Assembly: GCA_016713735.1 (NCBI GenBank)
Contig: JADJOP010000032.1
Location: forward strand, 248,001-312,000
Source of the DNA: Bryobacterales bacterium
Lineage (GTDB): Bacteria; Acidobacteriota; Terriglobia; Bryobacterales; Bryobacteraceae
DNA length: 64,000 nucleotides
Reading direction: 5' to 3'
The stretch's first letter is position 1, and each line of letters opens with the position of its first letter. Below the pieces are notes generated by a model, which was given only the letters and a program-made list of their open reading frames with translations, ran no database searches and was not told the DNA's origin. The translations under genes and the position numbers were made by a program. Positions 51,732 to 59,178 of the stretch are shown here, in pieces.

Positions 51732-52616
51732 ATGTATCCCAAGGTGCGTAAAGCGGTTTTCCCCGCCGCGGGTCTAGGAACCCGCTTTCTTCCCGCCACC
51801 AAGGCCCAGCCCAAAGAGATGCTGCCCCTGGTGGATAAACCCCTCATCCAATACGGCGTTGAGGAGGCCATCCAGTCCAGCATCCAGAACATCATCATCG
51901 TCACTGGCCGCGGCAAGAGCTCCATCGAAGACCACTTCGACGTCAACTTCGAAATGGAACATCTCCTGGAGAGCAAGAAGAAAGGCGATTTGCTCAAACT
52001 CGTCCGCGACATCTCCGACATGATCGACGTCTGCTACGTGCGCCAGAAAGAAGCGCTCGGCCTCGGCCACGCCGTCCTCCGCGCCAGCGAACTCGTCGGC
52101 CGTGAACCCTTCGCCGTCGTCTTGTCCGACGACGTCATCGACGCCGAGATCCCCTGCCTGCGCCAGCTCGTCGACATCCACGAGTTCTTCGGCGCCTCCG
52201 TCGTCGCCCTCATGGAAGTCCCCGCCGATCAGATCTCCGCCTATGGCGTGGTCGACGCCGAGCCCGTCGACCATCATGGAGCGCGCGACCGTTTGTTCCG
52301 CATCCGCAACATGGTCGAGAAACCCAAGCCCAGCGAGGCCCCTTCCAACCTCGCCATCATCGGACGCTATATCCTCGTACCGGAGATCTTCGACAGCATC
52401 AATGCCATTCCCCCAGGCGCCGGCGGAGAAATCCAACTCACCGATGCCTTGAAACACCTGCTCCGCAACCGCCCCGTCTATGGCTACAAGTTCGAAGGCA
52501 AACGCTACGACGCCGGCGACAAACTCGGCTTCCTCAAAGCAACCGTCGAGTTTGCTCTCCGCCGCGCCGACCTGGGCGGCCCATTCCGCGAATACCTGAA
52601 GAGTCTCAGTCTGTAG
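51732..52616 (+). CDS. galU: UTP-glucose-1-phosphate uridylyltransferase
   Basis: 294 residues, the usual GalU size. KAVFPAAGLGTRFLPATKAQ is the nucleotide loop, then EMLPLVDKPLIQYGVEEAI, VLSDDVIDAE (metal Asp), VEKPKPSEAPSNLAIIGRY and GGEIQLTDALKHLL. It makes UDP-glucose for glycans, trehalose and UDP-galactose or uronate pathways. It precedes the UxaE-like gene by 15 bases and is divergent from the BLUF gene, so blue light could touch cell-surface sugar supply; that is inference. Confidence 0.95.
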   Translation: MYPKVRKAVFPAAGLGTRFLPATKAQPKEMLPLVDKPLIQYGVEEAIQSSIQNIIIVTGRGKSSIEDHFDVNFEMEHLLESKKKGDLLKLVRDISDMIDVCYVRQKEALGLGHAVLRASELVGREPFAVVLSDDVIDAEIPCLRQLVDIHEFFGASVVALMEVPADQISAYGVVDAEPVDHHGARDRLFRIRNMVEKPKPSEAPSNLAIIGRYILVPEIFDSINAIPPGAGGEIQLTDALKHLLRNRPVYGYKFEGKRYDAGDKLGFLKATVEFALRRADLGGPFREYLKSLSL

Positions 52617-52631
52617 AGGGAGGTGGATTCC

Positions 52632-54539
52632 GTGTCCACAGTTCCATTCGATCTGCCCATGAAGGCCAGCGAAGCCGCCGCCCTGGCCGAGTTGATTTTC
52701 CAGGCCACCGAGGGCAAACCATTCAACGACGAGACGCGCAAACGCTTCCCCGCCCGCGCCGCCGCCATGGAGTTGACCACCCTCACCCCGCTCTGGGGCT
52801 CGCTCGCCCAGGACCCCATCCACGCCTCCACCTGGTATCTGGCCGTCGACGCCAATACCGGCAAAGGCGCCCAGTCCTACCTGCTCCGCATGGCGCTCGC
52901 TTCTTCGCCCGCCAGCGGACTGTTTCCCAACTCCATCCTCATCGGCCGCATGCGCCCCGGCGGCACACGCGAGGTCGTCGTCAACGCCATCCCCTTCTCG
53001 TCTTACGACTCGGCCGCCATCCGCACCTACGCCACTGAGGTCGACCGCGCCTTCCTTCCACGACCCCAGGCCGCCCTGCCCGCCATCGCCGTCGGCAACC
53101 GCCACCCCGAAGTCAGCCTCCCCGCCGCCTTCGACGCCTTCGGCCGCATCCTGAAAGCCTCCGGCGTCAACATGGCCTCCACCGTCCAGCTCTCGGCCAC
53201 CCGCGAGATGACCGTCCCCGAGGCCATCGAAGCCCGCGACGGCGAAAACCCCACCGCCGCCGGTCACACCCGCGTCTCCATCCCCCATCTCTTCGAAGCC
53301 GGCCTCTGGAGCGCCATCCGCACCGGCTGGCGTGAAGGCTACAACGCCGAGGCCGACCACTTCATCATCACCGGCGACACCCCCGAGGCCATCCGCCGCA
53401 GCGTCGAGTTCACCAAGCAGTGCATCCACCTCGCCGCCGGCTTCACCAAGTTCACCACCGACACCTCGCGCCTCTTTGAACTCCAGGCCGACATCCGCCA
53501 CCCGCACGCCTGGAGCGACGCTGAACTCGAGTCGCGCTTCGATCAGCTCTTCACCGGCGACGACCGCGCCTGGGTCCTCGACGAGTTCGCCAAGCCCTTT
53601 GAAACCCCCAGCGCCAGCTACCGCTTCGACACCCCTACCATCAAACGCCTCGCCGTGAAGTTCGGCGAAAGCCTGCGCCTCAACGAAGAGCTCTACGACT
53701 TCATCCGCCGCGAAAAAACCATGTCCGGCCTCGGCCGCGCCTTCGACTTCGAACCCTCCATCGACGAAGCCGAAACCCTCACCACCCCCGAAGAGCTGAT
53801 CTTCTACATGCACTGGCTCAAGGCCCGCGGCCGCCCCGCCCAACTCGTGCCCCCCAACCTCGGCTTCAAAAAGCGCCAGGCCTACCCCCACGCCCTCGAC
53901 ACCTCCGAGGCCAACGGCGTCGGCCTCCGCGACTACGTCTGGCACAAAATGTGGCCCGAACTCCTGCCGCGCGTCCAGTCTGAGTTCGCCGGCAAACCGC
54001 TCGATGAGTTCGCCCACCGCGTACGTGCCCTCGCCGGCGTCGCCAAACACTTCAACGCCACTCTCTCCATCCACTCCGGCTCGGGCAAACAGGCCGAAGT
54101 GCTCAACCTCATCGGCGAAGCCACCGGCGGCCGCCTCAACTACAAAATCTCCGGCGAACTCCAGCTCCAGATGTTCGACGTCCTGCGCGAACAGCCCGAA
54201 ACCTCGCCCTGGCGTCAGCTCTACGAGCGCATGGTCACGCGCTGCAACGAATTCGCCGCCGCCAACGCCTTTGGCGACGAAAGCCAGCTCGCTCAGAAGT
54301 ACCTCGATATGGGCAAGGGTTCCTTCCTCGGCGACGCCGCTCGCGGCCGCGTCGACGGCAACCTCTTCCTCGTCTTCTGGATCGGTAACATCAACGGCAG
54401 CCGCGACCTCGCCGCCCCCGACGGCGACACCCGCTTCTTCAAGGAAAAGCTCGACGAAATGCCCGCCGACCTCATCGCCGAAACCCGCCGCCGCAACTCC
54501 GACTACATCGTCTGGCTCGCCAAGGAGCTGCGGGGATGA
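52632..54539 (+). CDS. UxaE-like tagaturonate epimerase family protein
   Basis: 635 residues from a GTG 8 bases after GGGAGG. The family region contains EADHFIITGDTPEAIRRSVE and CIHLAAGFTKFTTDTSRLFE, which resemble the ADH...GFTmFTiD segment of UxaE, plus FNATLSIHSGSGKQAEVL and NYKISGELQLQMFDVL. UxaE converts tagaturonate to fructuronate, letting galacturonate enter the glucuronate branch. This protein is longer than the ~480-residue T. maritima enzyme, with an extra N-terminal domain of about 100 residues. The pectin enzymes upstream in the window make a galacturonate role reasonable. It couples by ATGA to the isomerase at 54536. Another epimerase activity is possible. Confidence 0.65.
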   Translation: MSTVPFDLPMKASEAAALAELIFQATEGKPFNDETRKRFPARAAAMELTTLTPLWGSLAQDPIHASTWYLAVDANTGKGAQSYLLRMALASSPASGLFPNSILIGRMRPGGTREVVVNAIPFSSYDSAAIRTYATEVDRAFLPRPQAALPAIAVGNRHPEVSLPAAFDAFGRILKASGVNMASTVQLSATREMTVPEAIEARDGENPTAAGHTRVSIPHLFEAGLWSAIRTGWREGYNAEADHFIITGDTPEAIRRSVEFTKQCIHLAAGFTKFTTDTSRLFELQADIRHPHAWSDAELESRFDQLFTGDDRAWVLDEFAKPFETPSASYRFDTPTIKRLAVKFGESLRLNEELYDFIRREKTMSGLGRAFDFEPSIDEAETLTTPEELIFYMHWLKARGRPAQLVPPNLGFKKRQAYPHALDTSEANGVGLRDYVWHKMWPELLPRVQSEFAGKPLDEFAHRVRALAGVAKHFNATLSIHSGSGKQAEVLNLIGEATGGRLNYKISGELQLQMFDVLREQPETSPWRQLYERMVTRCNEFAAANAFGDESQLAQKYLDMGKGSFLGDAARGRVDGNLFLVFWIGNINGSRDLAAPDGDTRFFKEKLDEMPADLIAETRRRNSDYIVWLAKELRG

Positions 54540-55582
54540 CACGCCGTTCCTTCACCGGAGCCTCGTTTGCCATGACCACCGCCGCCGCTCAACCCGCACC
54601 CCGCAAAACTAAACTCGGCATCGACCTCTTCAGCCTCCGCTCCCAAGGCTGGTCGCCGTTTGAAGCCCTCGACTACTGCGCCAAACTCGGCGCCGACGTC
54701 TGTTTCTTCAGCGAACTGCGCTTCCTCGGCGGCATCGAACCCGACCACCTCGCGAAAGTCCGTGAGCACGCCGCCCAGCTGAAAGTCGGCCTTGAGCTGG
54801 GCATGACCTCCATCTGCCCCACCTCCACCATGTTCAAACCCGAGCTCGGCACGGCGCAGGAACAGATCATCAAGTCCCTCGCCATCGCCAAGGCCCTCGG
54901 CGTCAACTTCATCCGCTGCTTCCAGGGCCGCGCCGAGGACCGCAAAACTCCCGGCGGCCTCGACCGCCACGCCGAAGAGACCCTCAAGGTCCTCCGCGCC
55001 GTCCGCTCCCGCCTCCTCGATGCCGGCGTGAAAATGTCCATCGAAAACCACGCCGGCGACTACCAGGCCCGCGGCCTCCGCCAGCTCCTCGACGCCGCCG
55101 GCCGCGACATCACCGGCTGCACCCTCGACTCCGGCAACGCCACCTGGTGCCTCGAAGATCCCCACGTCACGCTCGAAACCCTCGCCCCCTACGCGCTCTC
55201 GAGCGGCGTCCGCGACTCCATCCTCTGGCGCACCCCCGAGGGCATCGCCGTGCGTTGGGTCCGCATGGGCGCGGGCAACGTCGGCATGGAAGCCTGGGTC
55301 AAGAAGTTCCAGAAGTGGTGCCCCGGCGTCACGCTCGCCATGGAAATCATCTCCCTCCCCACGCCGCGCATCTACAAGGTGTTCGACCGCGAGTTCTGGC
55401 AAGGCTACGAGGATGTGCGCGCCAACGAGTTCACTCGCTTCCTCGCCCTCGCCGAAATGGGCCAGCCCAGCCTCGGCACCCCCTTCCCCAAAGACACCCC
55501 GCGCGAAACCGTGCTCGCCGCCGAGCGCGACGAACTCGAAGCAAGCTATCACTGGACGCGAAAGGTGCTCGATCAGGCATGA
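54536..55582 (+). CDS. Sugar phosphate isomerase/epimerase-like TIM-barrel protein
   Basis: 348 residues. MTRRSFTGASFAMTTAAAQP is a weak Tat-like signal. Barrel motifs: KLGIDLFSLRSQGWSPFEAL, ADVCFFSELRFLGG, GVNFIRCFQGRAEDRK, VKMSIENHAGDYQARGLRQL with metal Glu/His, GCTLDSGNATWCLEDPHVTL and WCPGVTLAMEIISLP. It sits between the UxaE-like gene and the thioredoxin-like gene with ATGA overlaps on both sides, so it is part of a three-gene translationally coupled unit after galU. Likely works on the same uronate or ketose pathway. Confidence 0.85.
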   Translation: MTRRSFTGASFAMTTAAAQPAPRKTKLGIDLFSLRSQGWSPFEALDYCAKLGADVCFFSELRFLGGIEPDHLAKVREHAAQLKVGLELGMTSICPTSTMFKPELGTAQEQIIKSLAIAKALGVNFIRCFQGRAEDRKTPGGLDRHAEETLKVLRAVRSRLLDAGVKMSIENHAGDYQARGLRQLLDAAGRDITGCTLDSGNATWCLEDPHVTLETLAPYALSSGVRDSILWRTPEGIAVRWVRMGAGNVGMEAWVKKFQKWCPGVTLAMEIISLPTPRIYKVFDREFWQGYEDVRANEFTRFLALAEMGQPSLGTPFPKDTPRETVLAAERDELEASYHWTRKVLDQA

Positions 55583-56488
55583 AGCTCCTCGGCTTGGCGC
55601 TGACCCTGGCAGTCGCCGCGCACGCGGCCCTCGTGCAAGATGTTCGCTCGGCCACCGCCGCGCGCAACTGGACCCTCGCCGAAAAACTGGTCGCCGATTT
55701 CTACAAGCAGAACGGCTGGACCCCCGAAGCCATCCTCGGCCAAAGCTGGATCGCCCGGGGCGCCCAAGCCGCCGCCGAGTGGGACCGCGCCCAACAAGCC
55801 GCCGCCAAAACTCGCGCCCTCGTCGATGAGTCGCTCAAAAAGCGCAAGCTCGACGACGAACCCCAACTCCCCCTCGCCCTCGGCGCCAGCATCGAGGTCC
55901 AGGCCCTCTCTCTCGCCGGCCAGAATCAACGCACCGAAGCCGTCGCCCTCCTGCAAAAGGAGATCAAGGCCTGGTACGCCACCTCCATCCGCACCCGCCT
56001 CCAGAAGAACCTCAACCTCCTCACCCTCGAAGGCAAGCCCGCCCCCGCCCTCGAAACCAAACAGTTCATCGGCCCCGCCGGACCCGCTCCTCCCCTCCCT
56101 CAAAGGCAAACCCGTCATCCTCTTCTTCTGGGCCCACTGGTGCGCCGACTGCAAGCAACAAGGCCCCATCCTCGCCCGCCTCCAGCAGGAACACAAGGCA
56201 ACCGACCTCGTCATCCTCGGACCCACTCAAAAATACGGCTACATCGCCGGCGGCGTCGATGCCCCGCCCGCCGAAGAGCTCCCCTACATCGAACGCATCC
56301 GCACTCAGTTCTACGGCGCGCTCAACATGTCCGTCCCCGTCAGCGAGGAAAACTTCAAGGCCTGGGGCTGCTCCACCACCCCCACCCTCGCCTTGATCGA
56401 CCGCGCCGGCATCGTCCGCCTCTACCACCCCGGCCGCATGACCTACGAGGATCTCGCCCCCAAGGTCGCCGCCCTCTTGAAGAGGTAG
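55579..56488 (+). CDS. Exported thioredoxin-fold protein, split by a one-base insertion
   Basis: About 302 residues if one base is removed. Signal MKLLGLALTLAVAAHAALVQ, then a helical region of about 150 residues. An extra C near 56083-56085 breaks the frame; without it the text reads FIGPAGPLLPSLKGKPVILF and FWAHWCADCKQQGPIL, the thioredoxin redox motif Cys-Ala-Asp-Cys. The C-terminal GCSTTPTLALIDRAGIVRLY carries the cis-Pro TTPT. Related to TlpA/ResA-like periplasmic reductases, though with a long N-terminal domain of its own. It overlaps the isomerase gene by ATGA. Both halves are intact apart from the single base. Confidence 0.82.
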
Positions 56489-56564
56489 GTCACCGAGGTC
56501 CTGGGCGCACCCGCCAACCTCCCCGGCATGCCCGCCTGCCCCGCACAACGGCGCTACACTGAAA

Positions 56565-56580
56565 GCACCTAAAAAGGTGC
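56565..56580. promoter_or_regulatory. Perfect palindrome upstream of the antitoxin gene
   Basis: GCACCT AAAA AGGTGC is an exact 6-bp inverted repeat ending 18 bases before the antitoxin ATG. Phd/YefM antitoxins usually bind such palindromes to repress their own operon. A weak -10 (TACACT) overlaps its left edge. Confidence 0.5.
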
Positions 56581-56598
56581 CTCAACAGGAGCCATCCG

Positions 56599-56889
56599 AT
56601 GCTGGACATCACGAAGGACATTCAGTCGCTGACGACATTCCGCCGCCGCTCCGGTGACTTCATGAAACAACTGAAGAAAACCAAGCGCCCCGTCGTGCTG
56701 ACCGTGAACGGGAAGGCGGCAGCCATCGTGCAGGACGCCGAGGCCTATCAGCGGCTACTCGACATTGCCGCCCATGCCGATCCCGAAGAGGGAATCCGTC
56801 AGGGCCTGGAGGATGCAAAGCAGGGCAAGGTCCGGCCGGCGGGAGAGTTCTTCGCGGACTTTGAAGCCACGCATGGCATACCTCGTTAA
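56599..56889 (+). CDS. Phd/YefM family antitoxin
   Basis: 96 residues. The family signature is SLTTFRRRSGDFMKQLKKTK and RPVVLTVNGKAAAIVQDAEA; the C-terminal half (YQRLLDIAAHADPEEGIRQG) would wrap the toxin. It should bind DNA as a dimer and neutralise the ParE/RelE-like partner whose ATG lies 17 bases before its stop. No sign of degradation. The pair looks complete. Confidence 0.92.
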   Translation: MLDITKDIQSLTTFRRRSGDFMKQLKKTKRPVVLTVNGKAAAIVQDAEAYQRLLDIAAHADPEEGIRQGLEDAKQGKVRPAGEFFADFEATHGIPR

Positions 56890-57187
56890 CCTCACAGCCC
56901 GTGCCGAGCGTGATCTCGCTCTCCTTTACACGCAGATCAACGCCGAGGATTCCGACGCGGCCCTGAACTGGTATCGCGGGTTCAAGGAAGCGATCCTCAG
57001 CCTGGAAAAGCAGCCGAATCGCTGCCCGGTGACGCCCGAGAGTGACAAGTTCAGGCATTTGCTCTACGGCAACAAGCCACATATTTACCGCGCGATATAC
57101 CGAGTGCTGGAAAAGCGGAAGCAGGTCGAAGTGCTCCACATCCGCCACGGCGCAAGGCGCGGGTTCAAAGGGGGCGATGTCGCCTAG
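56873..57187 (+). CDS. ParE/RelE superfamily toxin
   Basis: 104 residues. MAYLVNLTARAERDLALLYT opens the family; YRAIYRVLEKRKQVEVLHIR with the final HGARRG provides the conserved basic face. Whether it cuts mRNA (RelE-like) or poisons gyrase (ParE-like) cannot be told; the catalytic set Arg/Lys/His near the C-terminus is present. It overlaps the antitoxin gene by 17 bases. Confidence 0.9.
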   Translation: MAYLVNLTARAERDLALLYTQINAEDSDAALNWYRGFKEAILSLEKQPNRCPVTPESDKFRHLLYGNKPHIYRAIYRVLEKRKQVEVLHIRHGARRGFKGGDVA

Positions 57188-57265
57188 GCCGCGCCCCTCA
57201 ACTTCCCCCCGCCCCCCGCACTGCTATAGCATGGAAGCATCAATTCCTTTGAGAGGTGACTGGGC

Positions 57266-58645
57266 ATGTTCCGTCTCGATGCTGACCGTCCCGTCGAATT
57301 CTGTGATGGCCTCCGCCGCCGTGACTTTCTCCACGCGGGCTCGCTCTCCACGCTCGGCTTAGGCCTCTCCCAGTTCTTCGGCCTCAAGGCCATGGGCGCC
57401 GTCGACTCCTCCAAGTCCGACATGAACTGCATCCTCCTCATGCTCGTCGGCGGCCCTTCGCAACTCGACACCTGGGACATGAAGCCCAACGCCCCGGTGG
57501 AAATCCGCGGCCCCTACAAGCCCATCAAAACCAACGTCCCCGGCATCGAGATCTCCGAAAACTTCCCGCGCATGGCCAAACATGCCGACAAGTTCGCCCT
57601 CGTCCGCGGCATGTATCACACCGCCGCCGCCGTCCACGACACCGGCCACCAGATGATGCAAACCGGACGCCTCTTCCAGGGCGGCGTCGAACACCCCCAC
57701 TTCGGCTGCGTCCTCGGCAAACTCAAAGGTCCCAAGGGCGACGTCCCGCCCCACGTCCTGCTCCCCCGCCCCATCGGCAACACCGGCGGCAACATGCCCC
57801 ACGGCCAGAACGCCGGCTTCCTCGGCAAATCCTTCGACCCCTTCGTCCTCAACGCCGACCCCAGCGACCCCAACTTCCGCGTCCCCGACATGCTCCCCCC
57901 CGACTACCTCTCGGCCCTCCGCGTCGACCGCCGCCGCAACTGGCGCGCCATGGTCGACCGCACCGTGAGCGAATTTGAAACCTCCCAGGACGCCCGCCTC
58001 CTCGACTCCACCTTCCAGCAGGCCTACACCCTCATGAGTTCGCAAAAGGCCCGCGAAGCCTTCGAACTCCACCGCGAGCCCGAAAAGGTCCGCGAAAAAT
58101 ACGGCAACAACCGCTTCGGCCAAAGCTGCCTCCTCGCCCGCCGCATGATCGAGGCCGGCGTCCGCTTCGTCACCATCAACATGTTCGAGACGGTCTTCGA
58201 CGAAATCACCTGGGACATCCACGGCTCCAAACCCTTCAGCCCCATCTCCTGTTACCGCGACCTCGTCGGTCCCATGTTCGACATGGCCTACAGCTCCCTG
58301 CTCGAAGACCTCCATGACCGCGGCCTGCTCAAAAACACCATGGTCTGGGGCACCGGCGAATTCGGCCGCACCCCCAAGGTCAACCCCGCCGGTGGCCGCG
58401 ATCACTGGCCCCAGGTCTGGACCCTCCTCGCCGCCGGCGGCCCCATCAAAGGCGGCAACATCGTCGGCTCCTCCGACGACATCGGCGGCTATCCCAAGGA
58501 CCGCCCCACCACCCCCGCCGAAGTCGCCGCCACCATCTACCACGGCCTCGGCATCAATCTCGAAACCGAACTCCCCGGCGCTCAGGGCCGCCCCATCCCC
58601 CTCGTCGACCGCGGCACCGAGCCCATCCGCGAGCTCTTCGCATGA
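57266..58645 (+). CDS. DUF1501 protein with twin-arginine signal
   Basis: 459 residues, ATG after GAGAGG. CDGLRRRDFLHAGSLSTLGL is a Tat signal. The sulfatase/alkaline-phosphatase-like DUF1501 fold is seen in CILLMLVGGPSQLDTWDMKP, FALVRGMYHTAAAVHDTGHQ, and MVWGTGEFGRTPKVNPAGGR followed by DHWPQVWTLLAAGG. The metal residues (Asp, His, HW) are in place. Function is unassigned but the family nearly always accompanies DUF1549/DUF1553 cytochromes. It overlaps msrA by 4 bases (ATGA). Confidence 0.92.
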   Translation: MFRLDADRPVEFCDGLRRRDFLHAGSLSTLGLGLSQFFGLKAMGAVDSSKSDMNCILLMLVGGPSQLDTWDMKPNAPVEIRGPYKPIKTNVPGIEISENFPRMAKHADKFALVRGMYHTAAAVHDTGHQMMQTGRLFQGGVEHPHFGCVLGKLKGPKGDVPPHVLLPRPIGNTGGNMPHGQNAGFLGKSFDPFVLNADPSDPNFRVPDMLPPDYLSALRVDRRRNWRAMVDRTVSEFETSQDARLLDSTFQQAYTLMSSQKAREAFELHREPEKVREKYGNNRFGQSCLLARRMIEAGVRFVTINMFETVFDEITWDIHGSKPFSPISCYRDLVGPMFDMAYSSLLEDLHDRGLLKNTMVWGTGEFGRTPKVNPAGGRDHWPQVWTLLAAGGPIKGGNIVGSSDDIGGYPKDRPTTPAEVAATIYHGLGINLETELPGAQGRPIPLVDRGTEPIRELFA

Positions 58646-59178
58646 GCGCCGTCGCCACACTCGCCGGCGGCTGCTTCTGGTGCCTCGAAGCCGTCTACCA
58701 GGAACTCGACGGCGTCCTCAGCGTCGTCTCCGGCTACATGGGCGGCCACGTCGACAATCCCACCTACCAGGACGTCTGCACCGGCTCCACCGGCCACGCC
58801 GAAGTCGTCCAGATCACCTACGACGAGTCGCGCCTCAGCTTCCGCGAAGTCCTCGAAGTCTTCTTCGCCATCCACGACCCCACCACCCTCAACCGCCAGG
58901 GCAACGACACCGGCACCCAATACCGCTCCGCCATCTACTGCCACACCACTGAGCAGGAGACCGAAGCCCGCGCCATCATCGAAGAGTTCGAACGCGACGG
59001 CACCTTCCGCGCCCACCTCGTCACCGAAGTCACCCCCGCTGAAACGTTCTGGCCCGCCGAGAAGTATCACCAGAGCTACTTCGTGAACAACCCCTACCAG
59101 CCCTATTGCATGGCCGTCGTCTCGCCAAAACTCTCCAAATTCCGCCAGAAGTTCGCAGCCAAACGGAAAGCCCTATGA
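58642..59178 (+). CDS. msrA: Peptide methionine sulfoxide reductase MsrA
   Basis: 178 residues. LAGGCFWCLEAVYQELDGVL holds the nucleophilic Cys11 of GCFWC, followed by GYMGGHVDNPTYQDVCTGST, GHAEVVQITYDESRLSFREV and DTGTQYRSAIYCHTTEQE. It reduces the S-epimer of methionine sulfoxide using thioredoxin. No signal peptide, so it is cytoplasmic. It is inserted between DUF1501 and DUF1549/DUF1553 genes with ATGA overlaps on both ends, an unusual place for msrA. MsrB is absent here. Confidence 0.96.
   Translation: MSAVATLAGGCFWCLEAVYQELDGVLSVVSGYMGGHVDNPTYQDVCTGSTGHAEVVQITYDESRLSFREVLEVFFAIHDPTTLNRQGNDTGTQYRSAIYCHTTEQETEARAIIEEFERDGTFRAHLVTEVTPAETFWPAEKYHQSYFVNNPYQPYCMAVVSPKLSKFRQKFAAKRKAL

Noticed and set aside
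51774..54542. 922-codon open frame on the minus strand opposite galU and the UxaE-like gene
   Set aside because: Low-complexity Gly/Ala/Glu/Asp translation typical of the reverse complement of GC-rich genes; both plus-strand genes have conserved motifs.
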